Shown here: piece by piece, positions 12,780-26,378 of the stretch
Position numbering within the stretch: the stretch's first letter is position 1
How the letters are laid out: every line of letters begins with the position of its first letter
From: Pholis gunnellus
Lineage: Eukaryota; Chordata; Actinopteri; Perciformes; Pholidae
Assembly: GCA_910591455.2 (NCBI GenBank)
Contig: OU342819.1
Location: 12,064,906-12,128,905 of the forward strand
DNA length: 64,000 bases
Direction of reading: 5' to 3'
Program-made: the position numbers and the translations under genes
The notes under the pieces: generated by a model
What the model saw: only the letters and a program-made list of their open reading frames with translations
The model's database searches: none
What the model was told of the DNA's origin: nothing

Positions 12780-15700
12780 GTAGGGTTTGTACTCTACATG
12801 TTCTCATGCATTGGCGTGTATGGGTGCATGTGGTATATTGCCTGTATGTACAGTGTTTGTGAACCCTGGATGCTGTTGTGCCAAACAAAAGCATCCTTCT
12901 GGTTTTTGCGCTACTATCAGAAAACCTGAATTTGCTACTTTATTGAGTTTCCAAAAAATCTTGTCCCTTTAGAAATGCAGTGTGCAGAATAATTCCTGGG
13001 ATTTCAAAGGGGTCCCAACTCATGGCTTAATCCGTCATTAACCTTGCCAGGGTGAATGTCTAATTGGCGTTGTTCTAATCCGTAGAATCCTCCCTCATTT
13101 TACGATCAGACACAGAGTCAAAATGGCTTAAACCCATTGAAGCAATAGCAGTCTGTTGTTGAACAGTCGAGCTCACCTTCCAATATGCAGTTGGACTTGT
13201 ATATGAAGGAAAACTCATTGTCAAATTATAAAGGCTTCTCCTCATTGTGAAACGCTGTCTCACATGATCTCGCCGAAAATATGTTTTTGGGCTATTGAGC
13301 TACTCCAGTCAATGTTAATTACCTGCTAGACATTCGTATAATAGATTTTACCACTCAAGTATACTCTTGCTTGCTAAATGGCTGCCATTTTGCTGCCATT
13401 AAATTAGTAGAGCTTTATGATTGCTCGCTGTAGGCAAACACTGTAAACTTTTGACCCCCTGAGTTATTGCTTCGAGATTCTTTCACTTAGACTGTGTACT
13501 GTACTGCAGCACCAAAGAGGGGAAACACCTCCTTCCAGCGAATACATTTCATTTGCTGCAAACCCCTACAAAGGTTATCGGACACGGATAAGAAATGAGT
13601 GAAGCGTGTGCTCGGAAGAGATAGTAAAATTCAAGAGGCTGCATTTTTTAACTGAATGTCACATTACGTGGCATATTTCTTCCGCTCGCAATTACTGTGA
13701 ATCTGCAGCTTTTCATGTTCCTTTCTGCTCGCTCCTCTTGTCAGGGTCACTCAAAAGTGATAAGATCGTCAGGATGAGCGAATGAAAGGAGGAGTCGTTT
13801 TTTTTGTTTCTGTGTTCACTCCCTTTCAGTGGTAATGATCTCAGTCTAGAAAGAGGGGTTCAAGCCACAGTTGATCTTTAAGTGCTCTCAGGTATTTTCT
13901 CTGTGTGGGTGGGTGTGCAAGTGTGTGTGTTTGTATCTGTGTCGGGCTCTTCTCTCTATTTATTGGCTTGTTCGTCAGTGATTACCTGTGAGAAGTGCAC
14001 TAGCAATCTTCTGCTCTGCAGAACACTATGCCTGGTACAATGTGTTCCCCAGAGCACTTTACCAACAAGGCTCATTTCACTATTAGTACACAGACAGACC
14101 AATCCTAGATACACATTCTAATGCTGTCTGAACACCAGACAGCAGGTGATTGAGGGGACACATGTAAGGTGAATGGCTAGGAAAACACAGAGGAATGTGT
14201 TTAAAGGAGATGACACTTATATTCAAAGGCATGGGCAACTGTCGTTGCTGTCGCCACAATTAACTAAACTTCTTTTAGACCAATAAGCTTGTAGTTGCAA
14301 AGGCATTCTAAAGATATTTATTTATCAGTTCGCACAATGTTGAGACTCATTTCCTTTTGAAATGGGTGTCCATCACATAGCTAAGTATTTGTAGTATCAT
14401 ATTAGACCTAATTGTCTGCCGTTGCTGGTGTGTGCACTTGTCTGCAAACAGTTGGGTGTGAATAATGTGCATGCGTGTTGTGATCTGTCAGATGTGGGGT
14501 TGGGTTACCGTGTTGTGTCTGAAACGCAAGATGTCTTTGCAAACCTGAGCAACATTTTCATCAGAGCATGACTCATCAAGCAACTATAATGTGCACTGGA
14601 GAGCTGCAGAAAGACACGTCGGTGGATGTAAACAACACACCAGATAGCTATTGGTTGTTCTATGGAGCATAAATGCGTAGTAAGTTGGCACCTGTGTGTT
14701 TAGCTATCATGTACTTATCAAGCTGGTCCTTGCACCTGCCAGCTAGAATCTTGGCCTGAGCCTCTCTGCCTCATTTCTTAGCCCATTGACTCTCATGAGG
14801 TCCTATTAAATGTGTGTTTTAGATGTGTGTCTGTGCGATTTTGTCGCATTATGTGTAAAAAAAAAGAAGAAAAAAAACGTTTTTATGAGACAGATAAAAA
14901 GTTAGACATTGGTCCTGCTAGAATAATGCATTTGTCTGACGGAGGAAATGAAGAGATGGACTGAGAGAAAGGGCATGAGAAGAGACAACCAAACAGGAAG
15001 AGAGAGAAATGCCAGAAAAAATGATTGGAAGTTTTGATCCTGCATCCTGTAATACTGCATACTGCATCAGTGAGAATCTGATTTTTAAATCTTTGAATTC
15101 TGTCCCTCTGTATATTTATTACCCAGCCCTGGCACCCCATATGCAAGACTTGAGTTAGCGTGGATGGAAATAGAGAATTTTTCATGGGGATTTGATGGGC
15201 CAGGTTTAACAAGCTCATCATTTCCACATCAAAACAGAGAGCTCGCTGATGCTATCTACAGTTGAGATAGCTGAGAGAACAACCACTCCTGGAAAAGGCC
15301 TAATCATACGCCCACAAAAAAATAGCTTTCAATCAGTGCTGACGCCTAATGAAGTCAGCGTTGAAAGGCTCAACAAAAATAAACTCCCATTGCATACCTG
15401 TTCATTACGCTGTATGCACTCACATACACTTACAACAGAAGGGTAGCATCAGAGCCAATGTGTTTGTACTAAAAACCAGTAGCCAGTACAGCAGGTGGAA
15501 TAGTGTCTTAAAAGGAAAGTATCCTGAAACCTCCCTATTGAGGGGAAACCGGCAATGTCATCTTGTAGTTTTATTCCACCAATAGGAATCTTCCAGAATG
15601 CAAAAAAGCAACAACTTGTAGCAAGCCAACCTCCCATCATGAATGCTGCATCAGATCAGAAGCAGACAACATTTACCAGGTTTCATCAGGCCTATATCAG

Positions 15701-17390
15701 TCCGACACAGCACAATGCATGCAACGTGCACAGTACTTCACAAGCTAAGCTTCCCTTGCCAGCAGCATATTGTTAGGCTCCGTGTACCTACGGATTGATC
15801 CGTTTGTGACACTTTCTGATTCTGACTCGTGCCTTTTGACGCTGTTGAAGTTGCCCGTTTGTCGACCTCCTTCCCTGAGCAGCTCTGCTCTTCTCTGCAA
15901 TCACAGTCGCATGTTGTAATGCATCGCTGTACGTGTGCCCCAGCAAATTAAAATGGTGGATAAGGATGCTACCAGCGCCAACGGACAGATGGCGAGGAGC
16001 GGATTGAGGGAATGATGGAGGAATAGACACCCAGTGACAGACATAGCCTGTAATAGCATAAAATTGAAATGTTGGGGGAAATGGGGCAGGACGCAGCTGT
16101 GTTTGTGAGCTGCCATCAGTCACAAATGCCACTGATTGCTGTGGTTTTTATTTCCGCAAGACAATGAGTGTTGAAGCCATCCTCTTGGCTGCCATCTTGG
16201 TCTGTGATTAATCTTGTGTTCTCCTCAACATGATATTATATAATTCCAGAAAGCATTTGGCGAGCTTTTTAAATACTTGCTGGCGCAGATGTCTGTGCCC
16301 AGTCAACACGCTGCCGCTAGCCCCTTCTCACTCACCAATTATGCCCAACATGGCTGTCCATTTTCAGGCATGTCGAGTGTGTAATGAAAAATTATGCTTC
16401 CCGCTCATTTTGCCTCTTGAGCGGAAGAACACAAGAGAGTGTTATTTCTACAAAATTGATTATTTGTAGAAGTGGACTCTCTCTGTAAAAGGCAGTTTTT
16501 TTTTTGTGTGTCATGTCAATATTGCTCCCCACTGTTAGAACAGTACAGAAACAAGGCAAATATTTACCTTTCACTTTTGAGTTTAAATGGGAAAAAAGAG
16601 TGAAGATGACTTTCAAAGACTTTATTTGGGAAATGCAGACTAGAAAATCAGCTTCCTCTGTTTGATTTTGGGTCAGAGTCCAGATATTTGAAGGTGTCCT
16701 GTGCCTCAATGTAAAGCTTGCAAAACCTCTTAATCATTCATCTTTTAGGAACACTGAATAATGAAGTCAATATACAGAGAGAGGAAAATGTGGATGTGCC
16801 CTCTCAGGGTGTTGTTGTCACGACTTGGACATAGAGCTAATATTTACCTGCATATGAAGCCCATTTTTCTTCGGGCACTTGCTGTATCGATTGTCAGTGC
16901 TTCATTAAACCAGACAATTTAGGGACAGCAAAGGCATCCCTGCCTCCTTGACGTGCGGCATTCTCTTATTTTTGAAGCCTCCACCAAATCTTCAGGGTCT
17001 TCTTTTTTTCCAATTTTCTTTCTCTCACTCTCCCTGAGTGCTACACTGGATGCCTCAATAAAACATGTGATGCCTAGCACTGCAGTATTCTGCCTCACTT
17101 ACGTCAAATCCTCCTGTGTACCCTATCAATATTTCATGGCTTTCAAAGTTTAAGCTAAAATCTCAGAGTGTAAGGGTGGTGTGAGCATCACAACAGATAA
17201 TCATTTATCAACATTATGAGTAAAGTTAAGGTTCACCCGTTTGTGCTGTTTTTTCTCTGTGGGCAACTAAAAGTTATATAAACTGTCCTTAGTTAAGTTA
17301 AGCGACTCCCTCAAACCATCATTTTCATGGTTGTATGTGTACTTATGTGTTTACTCAGCACAAGGTGCAGCCCAATGGATTCATTTCAGA

Positions 17391-17685
17391 CCCTCCTCTC
17401 TCTCTTTATCTCTGTCTCTCTATCTCTATCTTTATCTCTATCTCTATCTTTATCTCTATCGCTCTATCTTGTTCTCCATCTCTCTCGTTCTCCCTCTCTC
17501 TCTCTCGTTCTCCCTCTATCTCCATCTCTATCGCCCTCTCTCTCTCGTTCTCTTGTTCTCTCTCTCTCTCTCTTATTCTATATCTCTCGTTCTCTCTCTA
17601 TCTTTATCACTATCTCTATCATTGTCTCTCATTCTCTCTCTCTCTCTCTCTCTCTGTGTCTCCCGTTCTCTCTCTCTCTCTCTAC
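17391..17685 (+). repeat. 300-bp pyrimidine tract (TC / TCTATC / TTTATC units)
   Basis: The + strand is nearly all C and T, with scattered A (TCTATC) and G (CTCGTTCTC). It gives rise to Ser/Leu-rich reading frames of 126-139 codons in all three + frames, which is a sign of simple sequence and not of a gene. Sub-blocks differ: TCTATC/TTTATC hexamers at about 17408-17465, TCTCGTTCTCCC units at about 17480-17560, and plain TC at about 17630-17685. Confidence 0.9.
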
Positions 17686-20092
17686 AAGTATGGCTTTGGA
17701 CGGGACTGTAGGGGAAATATACAGAATGCTTAAGAGAGGCAATTAGGCCCGATTTTCATACCGTCTCAAAGCTTCTAGGCAGGACCCAGGGGAAACAGGA
17801 AGTGGTGTCCCGTACTCTATCTAAACCAGTCCAACTCTGGATTAATGTTGTTTCACAAACTGGATTGAGACGCTTGATCTCAACATCCTTTATTTGTTGT
17901 AAATTGCATCCCAGATTTCTGGGACAGACTGCTAATGAAGTTAAACAAGGCGAATGTTGACATTTAAAGCAAAGCTAAAGACAAATGAGACTGCTGCACG
18001 GATGTAAAAATATGAAGATGTTCTGTTAAAGCCAATCATTTCTCATTGAGTCTATTACAATGTATCTCTCTTTTATCACTAAAGGCAAAATGAGGCAGAA
18101 AGAGAAAGAAGAAAATATTAATGATATGCTATGTTGTGCATTAATCAGACTTTTTTTGTTGTGAACACCGCTGCAGAAGGCTACAGCATGTACTGTAGAT
18201 CTGAGCTCATGCACGCTGTTGTACCTATTGGCAGTGCCAAATGCGCGCCATTTGACAGGAAACACGGTAATTAGCTAATTAGCAACATTTGTGGTTGCAA
18301 ATGTTGGTGTCATATATTGAATAAACATGCTAGTTCATAGGCAGTCATAAGAACAAGAGCTTTGACAGAACATCTATTCTTTCTCGTTCTTTACATGGAA
18401 GTAGGAAAAACAAATTGAAACAGTTTCTCATTCTTTCTGTTTTTCCACTGACACGTCTCTTTGACACCAAGGTCTATGAGACACATTCAAAAGGAATACA
18501 AGATGAATACATGCTGAATTCTACCCTTGCATTCAAGTACTATCACTCCCCTAGTACCTTTTCGGAAGGAGGAAAAGAAAAAAGAAAAGAAGTGCGTCAT
18601 CCTCACGGCACTAATGATGGTGCAGGACCTGCCAGCAACAATAAACAAACTATACACATTAATAGTTCGAGCTTGTTTTTGATGATTCGCACAGGGACTT
18701 TACCATACACACCCTTCTTGTGAAAACTGTTTTTTGTGCCCCCCAAATCCTGGTTCTTTTCCCATTTCTCTCTTCTCTTTTGGGGTTTCCAGGCTTTGAT
18801 ATTCCTTATTTAGGTCATAGAGTCCATAGCACTTTGAAGAGCTAGCTGGGCGTATACAACTTTTAGTTTCAAGATGAAAATAAAGCTTTTAACAAGAACA
18901 TCCTATAAGAGAAAAAGTGTAAAGAAGTGACACACACACACACACTCTAATACCCGCTCACCTTTATCTCCTCTGATTTTTTTACCTGATATAGGGACAT
19001 TTTAGAATCACAGGGATTGGTACCTCATCGACCCAAAAATGTATGTCATGCTTCTCTGAGGCCAGCATTAGGAGGATCCTTTGAAACAATACAAAAAAAC
19101 AGACTCTCTGGCGGACTCTCCGAGCAATCGGACATCAAAGAGGACCCGACTCCATTACAAGCCATTAAAACCATAATGGCTGCTTGGAAAGAGTGAAGCT
19201 TAGACGATCAATAAAGGGCAGTTTAACTGTCTGACACAGCTCACTAATATCTGAAACATCAACTGCCGTTCAGAGAGAGAAAAAGAAGAGCGAGATGGAA
19301 GATGAGGACAGACTTAGTGGGTGAGAGAGAGGAAATGGAAAGAGAGAAAGACTCTTGAGATCATTGGAGTGCTTTCCATCCTCCTTCTTTCACCCCTCCC
19401 TCCTGTACAGTATACATATACAGTAATGCAATAACTTGATTTCCACAGTAGATCAGCCTATAGGATAATACAAATCCTACACACACACACTTATAAACAC
19501 ACACTGACACACTAGCAAACCACACAGGGGGATAAGCATCATGCTATTAAAGCGCGAGAGAAATACTGGTTTAACATGAGAAAAGAACATTTTCTATATT
19601 TCTCAGCAATTCCAAAATGTTACTTTTAAATGTGTTTACTGCTCAACATAGCACAGTACAGAGAAATGGTGCTCATCTGTCCTCCTGATGCCTGTTTTTC
19701 CTTAATTATACTAACCACACTGCCTGAGCTGTTTGTTTTATCAAATTGCATTCATCTTAAAACTGATCAAAGTGTTCGGTGTAACACAAACACCAGATCC
19801 AGGCAGAAAGGCATGAACACTCTCCACCTCCTTACTTGATTAAATTCCTTTTCCTCTTTGTCCCTCTTTTCTATCTCTCTTTCCTCCCACACGATCCTCT
19901 TTCGCTTTATCGGGGCATCAGAATGCGGAAGCGTTAAGCCTCCTTGAGGTTGATACTGAGCTCAATGCTATATTTTCATTCCCTATTGGTGCAGTCATTC
20001 AATACCTTTCTTTTTAGTCTGTGGCTGCAAGAAGTGCTGATAAATGATAATGTCTTTCTAGCTTCAGGCAACATCAGCTTAGTCTCTAAAGA

Positions 20093-20705
20093 CTAAGGCT
20101 ACATTCACACTGCAGTCAAAAATCTTTTGCGCATGTGTGACTTAGATCTGTTATTGAGTGTGAACCATAGACTGTATTTAAAAAGTAGACATAGTCACCA
20201 GTAGTTTGTGGACTGCTGTTTTGAATCCTTGAGTCTGGCATTTTGACCATTGCGATCTTGGTGAATGGCCGTCGCCATCTTGTTTTTTTTTGCAACCAGA
20301 AGTGACACGAGAGGGTTGAGCGAAGTACAACCCAACGCTGAATAAGACATTTGTAGGCGTCCAAAACAGTTATAATTAACTTTCATGACCTGAAAACACA
20401 TTGTGAAAGGGTTAAACTTGTAAGATGGAAGCACAGTCAACTTCCAGACCGGACAACGCCGTGGAAGCAACCTGTCAATCACAAGGTAGTCACGCCCTAA
20501 AGCAAACCCTGCTTTATCGACTATTTTCCTCTGAATTAACTCAGAACTGAAGCCTTAAATGTTGACTTCAGTTGCCTCCATGTTTGGACAGTGTGTTGCA
20601 TTTTATGTTTTTGTTTTCAGTTCAGTCAATTCAAGGCCGTAAAAGTGAACAGCCAAACATAAAAATCGGATCTGCGAAATAAATCAGACTTCAGCACCTA
20701 AGCTT
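20093..20705 (+). repeat. Two nested teleost repeats
   Basis: The outer parts (20093-20165: GGCTACATTCACACTGCAGT and GATCTG..GAGTGTGAAC; 20610-20705: GTAAAAGTGAACAGCC and AAAATCGGATCTGCG) look like two halves of one repeat. Between them, from CATAGACTGTATTTAAAA at 20166 to about 20560, lies a different well-known teleost repeat. It contains TTTGTGGACTGCTGTTTTGA, CTGAAAACACATTGTGAAAG and CCTGTCAATCACAAGGTAGT. Open reading frames here (82 and 95 codons on the minus strand) are by-products. Confidence 0.65.
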
Positions 20706-23700
20706 GTGTGTTGACCTTCTTCTTCTAAATGGTGGCCAGTGGGCACATTTGACGTGATTTCCAAGACTTCTTTTTCTTTTCAGAGACGGCGAACAGTATG
20801 CAAACAGCTTCTCTCTCCTCTCAAATCACAAATCCCAGTGCCAGTTGGTGTCCTCTTTGAACAGCTGTGCCACTCAGACTCAGACTCCAACAGGCAAACA
20901 ATTGTTCAGATGGATAAATGAACATCCCCATACATGCACAGATGCAGGAGCAGAAATGTGCATGCCGCTGCTGTAGGCTTGCACCAACATTGACACGTTT
21001 CTCTCAATCCATGTCAAATCTTTTGCTTTCTCTCCTTTTCTTTCTAACCCTCTCCTGAACAAAAGGGGCTTTCTTTTTCAGAGGGCCTCAGAAACCCTTG
21101 GGCACACAAAGCAGAAATTGCTATAATTGGTGAAGACGTGGTGAAGCATTTGGCACGAGGAAGTCCCATATTCTAATTATGCTGGCAGAGATAAGGGGTT
21201 GTACTTGTTTCAGAGAGCAGAAAGACATGGCTAGGAAACTGCTTTCATGAATAGTCATAACATGCTTTCTGCTGCATTATGATATGTTTATAGTGTGACA
21301 TTTGTCAAAATATTCATCTTTGTTTTGTAGCTGCAGTCTCACATTTACATTTAAATTGGCATCATGATGTGCATATTGAAAATGACTGAGCAGTTTCTAC
21401 ATGTAATATGGAAATGGTGGTTGTCAAATGGAAACCTTTAAGGTTGTCCATGATTTCTAACTAGCACCATTACGTTGTTATACACAAGGCCATTTCCTTA
21501 TATTGCTTTCCTTCAAATCGGGTAATAAAGTCTACACAATGTGTACAGTATACATCAAATTCATTGAAAAAATAACACATCTACCAGAGTGGGGCTTTCT
21601 TTGACTCAGAGAATGTTTTAGAATATTTGCAATACCCCAGCTGCTTATCTGGTGTAATATTAAACAGAACATCTTTAGGGCTATACTATAAACATGTTGC
21701 TTGACAGTATGGTCCCTGAATAGTAAATCTGTTGCACTAGAGTGTGTTTAAGTCACAACACAGTCCACCTACAAGATTCTCCTCTGAAACAGCATGCATT
21801 TTGTGGCTGTACACGACACTATAGAATAACTGTGTGTCCAAACAATGCTTTATAATGAGCGCATGTTAAAAGACAATTCCAGAACTGAAAGGAAACCTAT
21901 TGTAGAAAGTCGTTTTTTTTAGCTTGTGTTTTCTTCCGCTTTAAGGACACAGCAAGGGTTTCCGACTTGACAGACGGCACACAAACTATATGACTCACAG
22001 TTAGTGAAGTGTGTTTTATATATAAATGTCCTGAAATGCAGGCAGCACAGCACAGCTCTGTTTAAAATTTTAATTCAAACCTTTTAGTGGTTTGCAAGCA
22101 GGAGGGCCTTAAGAAACAAAGCAGACCGAGCAACACGGCTAGCTCATTACTACATAGTGGTTTTTGTCTGCCCTTGAACCTCTGTCTTACTCACACACTA
22201 ATACACACACAATTATTCTTCCACATACATCATGTGAAGTATATGTATGTACACACAGTCATACAGGTGCACACGATCGCCTGCAGATGGACCCATGAAG
22301 ATGCACAGAGACACGTATTTCACGCAGATTAAGCATCTGAAACAAACACACACACACACGCCCAGGTATACATTCACTTATCTGACGTTCACTGAACTCC
22401 ACAGGTTGGCAGAAAGAAAAGGGTGAAAGTGGGGCAGAATGTTCGCTAGGACCGAGCACAGAGTGTGCTTATGGTCTGATCTTCTTGTACAACAACATAC
22501 ACACACACACTGACTAGGTACTGTATGCATTCTCACTTTTGCCGACCTTTAAATTTATAAATCCTCTTGTGGCACTGAAAGCGAGTTTGTGTTTGACTGG
22601 CGGTATTCCTACAGGCAAATGCGTCAGAACTGTTTCTCGTCATACTGTCTTCTTTTCAGCTACTGCATTTCTTCTCCATATTAGAATTCACAATCAGCCT
22701 TTTACTGGATAAAACGTGCTGCTGTGAGCTATTGTGAAACAATAGCAGATTCCCTTTTTTGTTCGAGCAAGGGTTCCATTACATGCAACATTTAACATAA
22801 TGTGAAGTGTGCTCTAAATGATATGAGTGATAACTCTCTCCTTCCATGAGGCATCTACAGGAACCTTCCTACACCGGACAGGTCAAACAAACCAGTTGTT
22901 GGGTTAAACAGAAACAATTGTGCATTATCCTACTTTACATTTTTGAATTGTTACATTGTACTCTCAGATGTCTTTTAATGCTGCATATTGATTGCTTCTT
23001 TTCTTCTTTGAAATCCAATTTTTAAAGCCATCTCCTTCACAGCTCAAAGGTGTCTTTTGGTGCGTTGGTGAACTCCAGCACTTGCATTGTTACTTAAACT
23101 CATGACAGTGCTTTCATGTCTTACTTATATGAAATCAGGCATGAAATACAGGTACCATGGTATTCCTTCACAGTAAAAAAGATAATAAAATCCAGGAATT
23201 GTTCATCTTCCTAAATGCTGGCACAGTATCAAATTCCCTTCATACACTACCACTTCCTGTTTTTATTACTGAATCTTCATGTTGAAACAAGATCCATAGC
23301 AGCTAACTCATCTGAATTTACAGTAGGATAAATACATTGTGCTTTGTCCTAGAAATCAATACACTGCTCCAAATTTTCAGTGATCCTGAATGGATTTCTT
23401 TAATTAAATGAAGCAGCTACTGTTGTGTTTATTCTGAAGGATCACTTTGGAAGGTTTAGAGCGAGAAGGACGTTTGTGAGACGTGGGATTTCATTGGCCG
23501 TGTTACCTGATATTTACCGCTCAATAGGTTAAGGCCAGGGGGGTCAGCGCTCCCTGTGGTGGAACGCCGTGCATTTTTAAAAAGACAGCACAGACTTAAC
23601 AGCGGGACGCCAGCTGCCTCCCTCAGTGTTAGGAAACGCACGTAAACACACCAACATTGACCTTAAGCGCCAACAAACACCATTAAATATGAATAAGGAC

Positions 23701-23735
23701 ATAATTGAAAGTAACCACTGGCACTTTCTTCTTTT

Positions 23736-23803
23736 CCCCCCCCCCCCCCCCCACCCCCACACCCACACACACACACACCCACACACACACACACACACAC
23801 ACA
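23736..23803. repeat. C run passing into a CA repeat
   Basis: C17 is followed by ACCCCCACACCC and a CA run with two CCC interruptions. Confidence 0.95.
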
Positions 23804-24953
23804 GACTCACACTAGAAAATCCAGAGCCAATCACACACGATCTGGTTTACTACTTGGTCAATAATTATCTTGACATTTTCTTTGATGTCATTAAGACCCT
23901 CTACAAAAACCACACACAGAGTCGAGCCTTTGATGGGGCATGCAAATAAGAAAGCCCACTTCAAATTTAACATGGTTTACTGTCAGTGATGATTTATGGT
24001 CCAGAGTGATAGCACAAGGAAATGTGGGAGACTTACTTACAGGCAACATGACAGAGAGAAATCATAGTGGGCTATCAAAAGACAACAATGGTTCACTGTT
24101 GAGTGTGAAATATTTTTTTTTTGTCCATCGATTGGTTTTCTGAGCAACTCCCCCTTCACCCTCATCATCCATACCGACCCCCCCCTCCTCCTTGAACTCT
24201 CCAACCTGCTTCCGTTGATCCGTATGGCTGAGAGAGATGGAGCGAGCATGGGGTCTGGATAGATATTTTACGTGGACCGGGTGTTTATCCTGCAGAGGTA
24301 AACTTTAATTTCAGGCTCTGTTGTGGCATGACTTCCGTTTCCCCCACCGGCAGAGAACAGTGGGAGTAATCTGCTTAATTGGTATAATTATGGGGTAAGC
24401 AGGGAACCCTTGAACACACCGCCTTTGCTTTTCTAAACGGATATTTGCAGATTATGGGGGTAAAGTTCTCCCCGTCAGTATTTAGCTATACGTCTCCTCT
24501 GTCTTTGAATCGGGGCTATAATCTGTAGGGCATCTTCATCACAGAAAAAAGAGACGATCCAATCTATTGAACGGTGTTTTTGTTTAACATGCTGATGCAT
24601 CGTGTGAATAATGTAGCACTATTCTTCCCTAAATCCCAGTATCAATCATTAGAATGTTTTTTGAAAATCAAAAGCAAGTACAAGTTATTCACAAAAATGG
24701 AGGCTTAAACTATGTAAAATGGTGTATCAGAACAGATATTATTTGTTACAACTACACTCTTCTGGTTATTTCTCAGTTAAACTATCTTTCATTCACAAAC
24801 TGGTTTGAAGGATTCCACAGACATTAGATAACAATAATATCAAATTATTTTAGTTTGGTTAAATAGTTTTACTAAAGTCACTGTTCAACCTAATCAAATG
24901 TTCTGGTGCCGAAACAGAACCATCAAAATCATCAAGCTTTAGTTGGTACCAGT

Positions 24954-25003
24954 AGATAAGATAATCCTTTATTAGTCCCGCAGTGTGGAAATATTGTATT
25001 GCA
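24954..25003 (+). repeat. Short repeat fragment, ATCCTTTATTAGTCCCGCAG type
   Basis: GATAAGATAATCCTTTATTA followed by GTCCCGCAGTGTGGAAATAT is a frequent teleost sequence, often the tail of a retroelement-like repeat. Only the fragment remains here, 200 bases before another repeat. Confidence 0.5.
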
Positions 25004-25202
25004 TGAGAGGATAGATGTTGTCATTGAACACTTTGCTGATACTGTATGTTTGCTATTTATATTTTACAACTTGGCAATAAAATCCCTTTATTATGTCTAT
25101 AGAAAACTTAATCTGGTGGCAAAATGTGTCTTTTTAGATTTTTAGTTGTTGGTTTGTTACCATATTTTATTTTATTTATTTATTTTAAGAAATGAAAACA
25201 AA

Positions 25203-25420
25203 ACATTACATAACATTTATTTAGCTTACGCTTTTATCCAAAGCGACTTACAATAAGTGCATTCAACCACGTGGGTACAAAGTGCAAGAATCGAGCAAGA
25301 ACATCAACTTCATCGACATGATGATCTACTTCAAGTGCCACATTTAGACACAATAAGAGATAGCAATTTTTTTAAATACAATTCAGTATGATGCATTGTA
25401 TTATAATTAGTTTTGCTAAA
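25203..25420 (+). repeat. Teleost interspersed repeat with TTTATCCAAAGCGACTTACA
   Basis: The first 70 bases contain ACATTTATTTAGCTTACG and GCTTTTATCCAAAGCGACTT followed by ACAATAAGTGCATTCAACC, a motif found in very many teleost loci. The later part (ACTTCAAGTGCCA, ACACAATAAGAG) is weaker. The right limit is approximate. Confidence 0.7.
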
Positions 25421-26378
25421 GAAGTATTCCATGTAGAAATATAGATATTACAACCAGATCAATTAACAGAAGAAGAAGAGGTTTAAATATCTGGTATCAT
25501 TTCAAGCCCTCCAATATTCCTCCACTTATTTAGTGTAACGCTGTCCTGCAGAGAGCAAAGGTTTGGGTCAGTCTTTTGGTCTCATCATGCTCAGGGGTCT
25601 TTCATGTTACTTGTCTGACTGCCGGCCCACCTCAGACCCTGGACATGTCTCCCTCGCAACCCAGGAGATGGAATTTAAAAAATGTACAGTCCTCTTTGAG
25701 CTCGCCTTTTGAACCCTGCAGGTCTGTGGAAATTGAAAAGTCAGTGAGAGTAAAGAAGAGAGCTAAGGTGAGATGGAGAGAGGCCATGAAAGAGAGGGAG
25801 AGAGGTTTCTGTATAGCTGGACAGACTTTGCATTACCCCTAAGGCAACTTCTCGGCCACTTTTTGTTTCTCTCTCTCTCTCTTTTCCTTTCTCGTCTCTC
25901 TCTCTCTCCCCGCTCAGTGGAGTGGCTCTCCACAGCACAGGCCAGATGCTATCAGATGTCATCATTGAAAAATTCAATGTGTGTTGAGGGCAGCTCATTG
26001 AAATGAATCCCCAGACCGGTTCCTGTTTTCTCAGACTTCTCTACAGCATATTTCACAGCTAAAGCTGTTTCATGGCCACCATTCGAAGAGTAATTGAAAA
26101 TCCATGGCTGATTGACTCAGACCTTTTAGTAATTAATTTTCCTTCAGTTGCAGGGCTCTAAGACCAACACCCACATCTCTGCTGTATGGTGGTTCTTGTG
26201 CCGTGCTGAGGTACTGACATAGTTTAGGGCAGCTTCCCACCTGGATGGCTGATATGTACCTACTGATTCTTACAAATAGCAGTTACACATACCATATGTT
26301 TATACATATACAAACACACACACACATAAATATAATATTCATAAATATGAATAGTGACACGCTTTTGGAGACCTGATG

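Noticed and set aside
12705..12929. Frame continuing past the donor of the first exon (and likewise at 47821 and 61775)
   Set aside because: The sequence after each GT donor no longer resembles the receptor; the in-frame extension is by chance. Retained-intron isoforms cannot be ruled out from sequence but nothing supports them.
17327..17746. Three overlapping 126-139-codon frames
   Set aside because: All are Ser/Leu/Tyr repeats caused by the pyrimidine tract, open in all three frames at once.
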